Notes under the pieces: model-generated | What the model was told of the DNA's origin: nothing | Databases searched by the model: none | What the model saw: the letters and a program-made list of their open reading frames with translations, nothing else | DNA from: Pseudomonadota bacterium | GTDB lineage: Bacteria > Pseudomonadota > Gammaproteobacteria > Burkholderiales > Burkholderiaceae_F | Assembly: GCA_021823635.1 (NCBI GenBank) | Contig: JAKANT010000048.1 | Location: forward strand, 1 to 8,327 | Direction: 5' to 3' | Length of the DNA stretch: 8,327 bases | Made by a program: the position numbers and the translations under genes | In this document: piece by piece, positions 1-5,376 of the stretch | Layout of the letters: every line of letters starts with the position of its first letter | Position numbering within the stretch: position 1 is the stretch's first letter

Positions 1-45
1 GTTTGCAGGTAGCCCGAAGCGGGGCCTAACCTCAAGCGCTGAGCG
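1..45 (+). repeat. Imperfect hairpin resembling the right half of an integron attC site
   Basis: Bases 1-16 pair with 20-37: GTTTG (1-5) with CAAGC (33-37, one G-T wobble), AGG (7-9) with CCT (30-32), TAG (10-12) with CTA, and CCCG (13-16) with CGGG (20-23) around a 3-base loop. Unpaired bases remain at C6, near 24-25 and at A29. The right arm GCCTAACCTCAAGCGCTGAG (24-43) resembles the 3' part of aadA-type attC sites, which carry a TAAC-TCAA-GCGTTAG arrangement (established knowledge, from memory). The expected GTTRRRY core is degenerate here (GCTGAGC). Any left core site would lie outside the window. No U-tract follows, so it is not a canonical terminator. The identification as attC is tentative. 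Confidence 0.35.
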
Positions 46-98
46 TCACTGGCGACCCCTCTCCTTCCTTTCACCGGTCGGATAACGCAGGAACTCGA

Positions 99-518
99 AT
101 GACAAGCTACGTCGAAGGCGCCTTGGTCAAGGACGAGCAAATCGTCCATACGGGTCGGATCAGCCTCTGGTCGCTCTGGCATCTAATCCTTCTTGGCATT
201 GTCCTGCTGCCGGCGTTTGGCGCGGGGCTCATCTTCTTGGCGATTGCCTATGTGCGCTACAAGTCGACCGAGTTGGCGGTAACCACGAAGCGCATCATCG
301 TCAAGCAGGGCTTCATCCGCCGCAGCACGATAGAGATCAACTTGAACAAGGCCGAAAGCATTCGAGTCGATCAGGGGCTCCTGGGCCGACTCCTCAACTT
401 TGGAACACTCATCATCTCTGGAACCGGCACGTCGCACGCGCCTCTGACGGGCATCGCCGATCCGCTTGCCTTTCGCAAGGCCTTCATCGAGGCTCAGGAG
501 CGGCGAGGTGACACGTGA
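99..518 (+). CDS. Small membrane protein with bacterial PH domain (bPH_2-like)
   Basis: A 139-residue protein. After a polar N-terminus, residues 22-40 and 42-53 form two closely spaced hydrophobic helices, probably a membrane hairpin. Residues 54-131 match the short bacterial PH domain seen in YdbS/YdbT-like proteins: the TTKRIIVKQGFIRRSTIEI stretch (62-80) is the typical strand pattern, followed by an LGRLLNFGTLII segment (95-106). These domains are thought to mediate protein or lipid contacts at the membrane; no enzymatic residues are expected and the partner is unknown. The ATG at 99 has a weak AGGA six bases upstream (89-92). A hand count of 121-420 gives about 56% GC, against over 70% in the neighbouring VWA gene, and codons such as ATA and CTA occur, suggesting a different origin. 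No gene is coupled to it. The family call is fairly firm; the biological role is not known. Confidence 0.8.
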   Translation: MTSYVEGALVKDEQIVHTGRISLWSLWHLILLGIVLLPAFGAGLIFLAIAYVRYKSTELAVTTKRIIVKQGFIRRSTIEINLNKAESIRVDQGLLGRLLNFGTLIISGTGTSHAPLTGIADPLAFRKAFIEAQERRGDT

Positions 519-525
519 CACCTCG
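504..525. repeat. 7-bp inverted repeat spanning the PH gene stop codon
   Basis: CGAGGTG (504-510) is the perfect reverse complement of CACCTCG (519-525). The 8-base loop holds the stop codon TGA (516-518) and a CACGTG palindrome (512-517). It could stabilise the mRNA 3' end. No run of T follows, so it does not meet the form of an intrinsic terminator. Confidence 0.5.
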
Positions 526-592
526 GTTGATCGGGGAACCGGCAGCGGGGGCGAAGCTCGGAGGGATGCTTTGTAAATGATCCGTCCGCCGG

Positions 593-620
593 GCCGGGCG
601 CTCCGACACTGCCGCCCGGC
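593..620. repeat. GC-rich hairpin, 8-bp perfect stem
   Basis: GCCGGGCG (593-600) is perfectly complementary to CGCCCGGC (613-620) around a 12-base loop. No T-run follows in either direction, so Rho-independent termination is not supported. It sits only 8 bases before the next hairpin, forming a structured block downstream of the PH gene. Confidence 0.55.
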
Positions 621-628
621 TACCGCGC

Positions 629-685
629 ACGTCAACCGGCAAGCCCGACGGTCGTCCCGGCGCGACGAGGCTTGCGCTTGAAGGT
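629..685. repeat. 57-bp imperfect hairpin with nested arms, attC-like in outline
   Basis: Outer TCAA (632-635) pairs with TTGA (678-681); GCAAGCC (639-645) pairs perfectly with GGCTTGC (669-675); inner GTCG (651-654) can pair with CGAC (663-666). Between outer and middle arms are short unpaired stretches (636-638 and 676-677). Two outer arms, unpaired spacers and inner arms within about 57 bp is the general outline of an integron attC site, but the core sites are poor matches (CGTCAAC for RYYYAAC; no clear GTTRRRY). It ends 2 bp before the stop codon of the radical SAM-like remnant. The hairpin is clear; its meaning is open. Confidence 0.4.
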
Positions 686-687
686 CG

Positions 688-750
688 CTAGCCAGCCGCC
701 GCCGCACCTGCGGCCGGCGCCTTGCGCGCCCAGCTCATCTTCACGGGTGC
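688..750 (-). pseudogene. Remnant of the 3' end of a radical SAM gene paralogue
   Basis: Read on the minus strand, this stretch encodes APVKMSWARK, an Ala/Gly-rich end and a TAG stop (688-690). It aligns codon by codon with the last 21 residues and TAG stop of the B12-binding radical SAM gene (3722-3787): about 17 of 20 residues agree, including one uninterrupted identical block of 21 bases (721-741 and 3758-3778). Several differences fall in third codon positions (GTG/GTC, GCT/GCC), so the copy may once have been coding. Similarity stops beyond about 750: the upstream frame (a 52-residue ATG frame from 846) does not resemble the enzyme. It is either what is left of a paralogue whose body was lost, or a short duplicated segment. 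It lies in the same orientation as the full gene. Confidence 0.6.
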
Positions 751-911
751 GGGATGTGTCCCATCACCCCTTGTAATCCGACCGCCAAGCGGTGACGTGA
801 CGCAGATTTGCGCGGCGTCCGGAACCGCTGCCTGCTTAAGTGCCATTCGCGCCGCTTGCCGCCCAAGCCTTCGACGGGGCGTCCTGCATCCGCGCGCCGC
901 GCGCCATGAAC

Positions 912-926
912 CGGCATCGGATGCCG
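912..926. repeat. Short palindrome, 7-bp arms with one central base
   Basis: CGGCATC (912-918), G, GATGCCG (920-926). The near-absent spacer suits a dimeric protein-binding site better than an RNA hairpin. It lies about 47 bp upstream of the -35 element of the MerR promoter. No known operator consensus was recognised. Confidence 0.35.
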
Positions 927-971
927 TCGCGTCGGACTGCCCCGAGGAATGCACGCCCGGGACGGTCAGAT

Positions 972-1001
972 ATTGACAGTCAATTGCGACAGTAATACTG
1001 T
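972..1001 (+). promoter_or_regulatory. Sigma-70-type promoter with two operator palindromes, MerR gene
   Basis: A consensus -35 TTGACA (973-978) stands 17 bp from a -10-like TACTGT (996-1001). The -35 lies inside the palindrome ATTGAC-A-GTCAAT (972-984) and the -10 inside ACAGT-AAT-ACTGT (989-1001). The hexamer GACAGT also recurs directly at 975-980 and 988-993. The stretch is strikingly AT-rich for this window. Transcription would begin at about 1007-1009, at the MerR ATG itself. Repressor-type control, probably by the MerR protein it drives, is inferred; classical MerR activator promoters have a 19-20 bp spacer, which is not the case here. Confidence 0.6.
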
Positions 1002-1008
1002 TATAAAC

Positions 1009-1422
1009 ATGCAGAGAACGGATTTCTCCTTGAACGAACTCGCCGCCCGCGCGGGGGTGCCGGAGCGGACGGTGCGCTACTACATCCAGCTCGGACTGAT
1101 CGACCGTCCGGAAGGGGAGACGCGCGCCGCGCGCTACGGGCCGCGCCACCTCGAACAGTTGTTGGCGATCCGGAAGTGGCAGCAGGCGGGCGTTTCCTTG
1201 CAGCGCATTGGCGAGCTTTTGCGGGGCGAGGCGGAGCAGGCGCCGCCGCCGCGACCGCGCAGCGCCGGCACGGTGGAGGTGTGGACCCATGTGGTCGTGG
1301 CCGAGGGCGTGGAACTGATGATCGATGCGGGTCGCGCGCAACTGACGGCGGACCAAGTGCGCCGGTTGTCGCAGGAGGTTTTGGCGGCTTATGCCCGCGT
1401 GAAAAAGGAGAGGGGGCAATGA
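1009..1422 (+). CDS. MerR-family transcriptional regulator, small type
   Basis: A 137-residue DNA-binding protein. Residues 6-72 form the MerR winged helix: FSLNELAARAGVPERTVRYY (6-25) is the helix-turn-helix, GLIDRP begins the wing, and RHLEQLLAIRKWQQAGVSLQ (46-65) matches the following helices. A proline-rich linker (about 77-85) leads to a short C-terminal part ending in a helical segment (113-134), likely for dimerisation. There is no large effector-binding domain and no cysteine, so no metal or redox sensing of the MerR/CueR/SoxR kind is indicated. The ATG at 1009 is chosen because it gives the usual family N-terminus; an in-frame ATG at 949 lies upstream of the promoter and would add about 20 unrelated residues. 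No Shine-Dalgarno precedes 1009, consistent with a leaderless transcript. Its stop overlaps the VWA start (ATGA), so it probably controls that operon. The signal is unknown. Confidence 0.88.
   Translation: MQRTDFSLNELAARAGVPERTVRYYIQLGLIDRPEGETRAARYGPRHLEQLLAIRKWQQAGVSLQRIGELLRGEAEQAPPPRPRSAGTVEVWTHVVVAEGVELMIDAGRAQLTADQVRRLSQEVLAAYARVKKERGQ
1405..1410 (+). promoter_or_regulatory. Ribosome-binding site of the VIT/VWA gene
   Basis: AAGGAG lies 8 bases before the ATG at 1419, inside the end of the MerR gene. It decides the VWA start: the same frame is open further left to 1176, but that part is only the shadow of the MerR gene. Confidence 0.75.
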
Positions 1423-3698
1423 ACGAGAGCGCGTATGCCATGCTGGCCGGCGCCGGGACAAACTGCACGCCGCCTGCGCTGCAGGGCGTGACGATCGATG
1501 CCCGCGTCGCGGGTCCGTTGCTGGAGGTGTCCGCCGAGCAGTCGTACCAGAACGCGGGCCGCGAGGACATCGAAGTCGTCTATACGTTTCCGCTGCCGCC
1601 ACGCGCGGTGCTGACGGCGATGGAGTTTGAGCTGGGCGAAAGACGCCTGGTCGGCGCCGTCAAGCGCAAGGCGCACGCCGAACGCGATTACGAGCAGGCC
1701 ATCGCTAGCGGCGACGCGGCGGTGTTGGTGGAACAGGAACGCGACGGCCGTTTCACGGCCAACCTGGGCAACCTGAAGCCGGGCGAGAGCGCGCGCATTC
1801 GTCTGCGCTACGGCCAATTGGTCGAAGCGGCCGGTCAATACTGGCGGCTGGCCATTCCCACGGTGCTTGCTCCGCTGTATGGCGACCCGCACGCCGACGG
1901 CGGGCTGGCCGAGCACAAAGCGCCTCGGCACTCGCCATTCGTCGCCTATCCGCTGCGCTTGACCGTCACCGTGGTAGGCCGCGCCCGCGCGGAAGACCTC
2001 TACAGCCCGTCGCACGCGATCGACGTGGTGGAGACTCCGGTCGGCGTGCGCGTGCAAACGCGCCCCGGCGTCTGCCTGGACAGAGACTTCGTGCTGCTGA
2101 TCAGGCGCGCCGCGGACGCGCTGGCCGTCGCCGGCAGCGACGCGGAAGGAATGGTGGCGATCGCCAGCGCCGTGGTGCCCTCCCGGCCCCAGGCGCAGGC
2201 GTCCGTGTCGATGCGCATCGTGCTCGACTGCTCCGGCTCCATGGCGGGCGAGAGGCTGGATTGGGCGAGTGTGGCTTGCCAGCGGCTCGTCGCGGGTCTT
2301 GCCGCCGGCGACGAGTTCTCGATCACGCGGTTCGGCTCGACGCATCAGCACCTGCGGCCGCGGCTCACGCCGGCCGACGAGCCGAACAAGCGCGCGGCAT
2401 TGGACTGGTTGTCGGATGTCGCCGCGGACCTCGGCGGCACCGAGATGCAGGCCGCGCTGAAGGCCGCCGCCGCCCTGCCGGGCGTGGCTTCGCGCAGCGA
2501 CGCCGTGCTGATCACGGACGGCGAGATTTGGGCTACCGATGCGCTGGTGCGTTGGGCGCGCGGCGCCGGCCTGCGCATCCACGTGATCGGCGTGGGCGCT
2601 ACGCCGAACGCGGCTTTCCTGCGAGAGCTGGCGCGGGAGACCGGCGGTCGCAGCGAATTCGTCACGCCGGGCGAGGACCTGGTGGGCGCGGTCGATCGCG
2701 TGCTCGCCGCCGCCCGCGCAGCACACGCCCCCAAGCTGACGGTGCAGTGGCCGCGGCCGCCGCGCTGGCAGCTTCAGTGGCCTGCGGTGGCCGCCGTTGG
2801 AGACACCGTGCACTGCTTCGCCGGATTCGACGCAACCTTCGCCGAGTCGACCGTGTCGATCGCCTGCGACGGCTTCGAAGCGCACGTGCCGCTGGCGCGC
2901 ATCGACGGCGAGCTTCCCGGGCGCGTCGCCGCGCTGGAGCGCATTCGCAGCGGCCACTTCGACGATCCGGCCGCCGCCGCCGAACGCTATCAACTCGTGA
3001 CCGAATGGACCAGCCTGATCGCGGTGGCGGTTCGCCACACCGCCGACAAAGCGGGCGGCCTGCCCGAACTTGCGCCGGTGCCGCAGATGATCCCCGTCGG
3101 CTGGGGCGGCTACGGGCGGGTGGGGCCTGCGCTGGGCGAGGACCACGCCGCCTCGTATTTCTGTCTGAATCGCTCCGCCGCATTCGAAACAATGGCATGT
3201 CTGGACCTCGACGAAGATGACGCCGGGATCGCGCAGCGCGGTCGGCGCTTCGGCGCGATCGGCTCTTTGCTTCGTACGTTGCGCCGCGTGTCGGGGCCGG
3301 GTTCGACGCCCGCCGAGCGGCAGCGGATCGCCTGGAAGGTGCGGCCCGAATGGCTGGATCAGGCGCTATCGCGTCTTAACCGACGTGCGATCGCCGCCCG
3401 CGTGCTCGGCGTCACGGGCCCTTGGTCGGTGGCGGCGCTGCGCGCGGCGGGTGTGCCTGAAGCGCTGCTCGAGCGAATCGCCAGGTTGTTGCGCAAGGGT
3501 GTCGAGGAGGCGCTCGCATGTTGCACGCTGATCACGCTGCTGGCTCGACGCTTCGACGTCGATGCCGAAAGCGTTCGCGCAGCGCGGCAGTGGCTGGCGG
3601 CGTACGGCGAACGGAATGAAACCGCGCGCAGCGCTGCGAGTCGCTGCGAAGCGCTCGTCGCCTGGTCGATCGACGCCTACCTGCGAAAAGTCTGCTGA
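1419..3698 (+). CDS. Cytoplasmic VIT and von Willebrand factor A domain protein
   Basis: A 759-residue protein. Residues 18-136 are a VIT domain (as in inter-alpha-trypsin inhibitor heavy chains), shown by YTFPLP (55-60), the KRKAHAERDYEQAI segment (82-95) and the NLKPGESARIRLRY strand (118-131). About 262-440 is a VWA domain with a complete metal-ion-dependent adhesion site: DCSGS (270-274), a threonine in GGTEM (T341) and TDGE with D367. It should therefore bind Mg2+ or a similar ion and a protein ligand. The roughly 300 C-terminal residues are partly helical and match no domain I recognise. There is no signal peptide, membrane helix or sorting motif, unlike exported VIT/VWA proteins, so a cytoplasmic scaffold or chaperone-like role is inferred. 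The start is ATG 1419, overlapping the MerR stop, with a good ribosome-binding site. The partner and process are unknown. Confidence 0.88.
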   Translation: MNESAYAMLAGAGTNCTPPALQGVTIDARVAGPLLEVSAEQSYQNAGREDIEVVYTFPLPPRAVLTAMEFELGERRLVGAVKRKAHAERDYEQAIASGDAAVLVEQERDGRFTANLGNLKPGESARIRLRYGQLVEAAGQYWRLAIPTVLAPLYGDPHADGGLAEHKAPRHSPFVAYPLRLTVTVVGRARAEDLYSPSHAIDVVETPVGVRVQTRPGVCLDRDFVLLIRRAADALAVAGSDAEGMVAIASAVVPSRPQAQASVSMRIVLDCSGSMAGERLDWASVACQRLVAGLAAGDEFSITRFGSTHQHLRPRLTPADEPNKRAALDWLSDVAADLGGTEMQAALKAAAALPGVASRSDAVLITDGEIWATDALVRWARGAGLRIHVIGVGATPNAAFLRELARETGGRSEFVTPGEDLVGAVDRVLAAARAAHAPKLTVQWPRPPRWQLQWPAVAAVGDTVHCFAGFDATFAESTVSIACDGFEAHVPLARIDGELPGRVAALERIRSGHFDDPAAAAERYQLVTEWTSLIAVAVRHTADKAGGLPELAPVPQMIPVGWGGYGRVGPALGEDHAASYFCLNRSAAFETMACLDLDEDDAGIAQRGRRFGAIGSLLRTLRRVSGPGSTPAERQRIAWKVRPEWLDQALSRLNRRAIAARVLGVTGPWSVAALRAAGVPEALLERIARLLRKGVEEALACCTLITLLARRFDVDAESVRAARQWLAAYGERNETARSAASRCEALVAWSIDAYLRKVC

Positions 3699-3699
3699 A

Positions 3700-3713
3700 G
3701 CGCGCCGGCGCGC
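3700..3713. repeat. 14-bp perfect palindrome in the convergent gap
   Basis: GCGCGCCGGCGCGC lies in the 23 bp (3699-3721) between the convergent stops of the VWA and radical SAM genes. As RNA it could form only a short stem with a tight loop, and no T-run follows on either strand. A weak bidirectional terminator is possible; the gap holds nothing else. Confidence 0.35.
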
Positions 3714-3721
3714 GCCGCGGC

Positions 3722-5341
3722 CTATCCGTGGGCCGCCGTCGCACCCGCCGCCTGCGGCTTGCGCGCCCAGCTCATCTTGACCGGCGCGGCGCGCGTGGCG
3801 GCGGAGGCGGCGCGGTTGTCGGCTTCGATTTCGGGGCTGAGAATCGGCATCAGCCCGACCGGCTGACGCGGGTGGCGCTTGAACTCGCGCTTGATGCGTT
3901 CCAGCTCTTCGCGGTTGGCGTGGAAGTAACGCATCGCGGCGACGGTCTGCGGCACGTGCTTGAGCAGGTGCCACAGGCTCCAGCGGTGCTGCCACAGCCG
4001 GCGCACGAAGCGGCGCCGGAAGGTGGGGCCGTTGTAGAAGCGCATGATGTGCCAGTTGTAAAGGGCGTCCATCTCCTCGCGCGACGCGAAGCCGTGCGGC
4101 TTGAACACGAAGTTCAGGCAGTTCATCAGGCGCCAGTCTTCGTTGAATTCGCCGGATTCGCCGCTCAAGCATTCCTCCCAGATCGGTGCGCCGTGCAGCG
4201 GTGCGAACTTGGTGACGTTCATGTCGTCCAGCCCCAGTTCGAGGATGAAATCGCTGGTGCGGCGGAAGGTCTCGGGCGTCTCGCCAGGCATGCCGAAGAT
4301 GAACAGTCCCTTGGCGCGCAGCCCGGCGGCGTGGATGTCGCGCACCGTCTGGCGCACCGCCTCCAGCGTCACGCCGGCCTTGTGCCGCTCCATCATTTCC
4401 GGGTCGGCCGATTCGATGCCGAGCGACACCATCAGCGCGCCGGCGCGCTTGAGCAGACGCAGCATCTCCGGCGACGTGTGGCCGGCGCGGATCGCGCAGT
4501 TGAACTGCATGCCGAGCGGCTTGCTGATCAGCAGCTCGCACAGGCCGTAGACGCGCTTCTTGCTGGCGGTGAACAGGTCGTCGTAGAAGTTGATGTGGTA
4601 GACGCCGAAGCGGTCGCGCAGGTATTTCATGTGCTCGTAGGTGTACTCGGGCGAGTTGGTCCGGTACAGCCGTTCGAACACCGTTCGATCGCAAAAGGAA
4701 CACGTGTACGGGCAGCCGCGCGAGCCGACCATCGTCGCGCCGTAGCGCTTCACGTAGGTGAAGATCGGCATGTGGTAGTCGCGCGGGAAGCCGCGCAGTT
4801 TTTCGTAGGCCGGAAACGGCAGCTCGTCCAGGTTCTGGATGCGCTCGCGCCGGCCGTTGAACACGGCACGGTCGCCGTCGCGCCAGCACAGATTGGCGAT
4901 CTCCCGCAGCGGCTTGCCGTCGGCCAGATCGAGCAGCGGCCCTTCGCCCTCGCCGATCACCAGGTAGTCGATCTCCGGAAAGTGATCGAGCACCGGCGTG
5001 CCGAGCGAAGACACGTGCACGTTGCCGACCACGATCTTCACGTGTGGCCGCTTTTGCTTGATGTACGCGGCCATGTCCACCGCGTCCATGAAGCTCGAGG
5101 TGGTGGCGGAAAAACCCACCAGCTCCGGGTCGGTCGCCAGCACGATCTCGGCGTTGGCTTCGATGCCCGGCGGTGCGTGCGGCCCCAGGCAGTCGTGCAG
5201 CGCCACCGGGTGGCCGTGCTTTTCCAGCCAACTGGCCAACTGCATGATGCCCACCGGCGCCATGCGATTGGCCAGCATCGCGAAATCGGGCTGGCCCGGG
5301 ACGAAGTTGAAGCCGGCCGGGTGAACGAGCGTGACGCGCAT
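3722..5341 (-). CDS. B12-binding-domain radical SAM protein
   Basis: A 539-residue enzyme. Residues 1-145 form a cobalamin-binding-type Rossmann fold (MRVTLVHPAG start, LVGFSATTSSF at 74-84, VKIVVGNVH at 101-109, VIGEGEGP at 128-135); the DxHxxG lower-ligand motif is absent, as is usual in this class. The radical SAM core has CPYTCSFC (C210, C214, C217) binding the 4Fe-4S cluster, and later the GIESADPEMM and FGMPGET stretches typical of the family. About 430-505 is a basic, aromatic C-terminal region, then an Ala-rich tail. Such enzymes make methyl transfers or other radical changes on lipids, tetrapyrroles or antibiotics (BchE, HpnJ and HpnP are relatives in architecture); the substrate here cannot be named. 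The ATG at 5341 follows a purine-rich GGGAGGA. It lies 35 bp after the deacetylase gene, so co-transcription is likely. Its 3' end is duplicated at 688-750. Confidence 0.88.
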   Translation of the reverse strand: MRVTLVHPAGFNFVPGQPDFAMLANRMAPVGIMQLASWLEKHGHPVALHDCLGPHAPPGIEANAEIVLATDPELVGFSATTSSFMDAVDMAAYIKQKRPHVKIVVGNVHVSSLGTPVLDHFPEIDYLVIGEGEGPLLDLADGKPLREIANLCWRDGDRAVFNGRRERIQNLDELPFPAYEKLRGFPRDYHMPIFTYVKRYGATMVGSRGCPYTCSFCDRTVFERLYRTNSPEYTYEHMKYLRDRFGVYHINFYDDLFTASKKRVYGLCELLISKPLGMQFNCAIRAGHTSPEMLRLLKRAGALMVSLGIESADPEMMERHKAGVTLEAVRQTVRDIHAAGLRAKGLFIFGMPGETPETFRRTSDFILELGLDDMNVTKFAPLHGAPIWEECLSGESGEFNEDWRLMNCLNFVFKPHGFASREEMDALYNWHIMRFYNGPTFRRRFVRRLWQHRWSLWHLLKHVPQTVAAMRYFHANREELERIKREFKRHPRQPVGLMPILSPEIEADNRAASAATRAAPVKMSWARKPQAAGATAAHG

Positions 5342-5344
5342 GGC

Positions 5345-5351
5345 TCCTCCC
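5345..5351 (-). promoter_or_regulatory. Ribosome-binding site of the radical SAM gene
   Basis: On the minus strand GGGAGGA ends 3 bases before the ATG, within a longer purine run (to about 5356). It is the strongest Shine-Dalgarno in the minus-strand cluster and confirms the start at 5341. Confidence 0.65.
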
Positions 5352-5376
5352 TTCTCTGCGCCGGCCGGCCTGAGAC

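Larger units (their letters stand above)
519..1008. other. 490-bp non-coding, structured intergenic region
   Basis: No convincing gene is seen on either strand between the PH gene and the MerR gene. Open frames crossing the region lack domain features, are shadowed by longer frames, or depend on the GC-rich background. The region holds two strong hairpins (593-620 and 629-685), a short remnant matching the 3' end of the radical SAM gene (688-750), an isolated inverted repeat (912-926) and, after a switch to AT-rich sequence, the promoter of the MerR gene (972-1001). Positions 751-911 show nothing recognisable. Confidence 0.7.

Noticed and set aside
183..707. Minus-strand frame across the PH gene and downstream intergenic region
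   Set aside because: Arg/Ala-rich, no recognisable domain and no ribosome-binding site; the PH gene on the other strand has clear family features.
722..976. Plus-strand 84-codon frame in the intergenic region
   Set aside because: No domain resemblance, overlaps the radical SAM-like remnant on the other strand and runs into the MerR promoter; treated as chance.
1002..1007. TATAAA as the -10 element of the MerR promoter
   Set aside because: Spacing to TTGACA would be 23 bp, too long for sigma-70, and transcription would start inside the coding region.
949..1008. Upstream ATG (949) as start of the MerR gene
   Set aside because: It lies upstream of the consensus promoter, its GAGG is only one base away, and the added residues do not resemble the family N-terminus.
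1176..1418. N-terminal extension of the VIT/VWA frame back to 1176
   Set aside because: Gly/Arg-rich shadow of the MerR gene; the ATG at 1419 has a good ribosome-binding site and a normal VIT N-terminus.
1389..3146. Long minus-strand open frame (585 codons) opposite the VIT/VWA gene
   Set aside because: Low-complexity His/Arg/Ala-rich translation with no domain; a shadow of the VWA gene, as expected in high-GC DNA.
3700..3720. Intrinsic terminator between the convergent genes
   Set aside because: The palindrome has no proper loop and no T-run on either strand.
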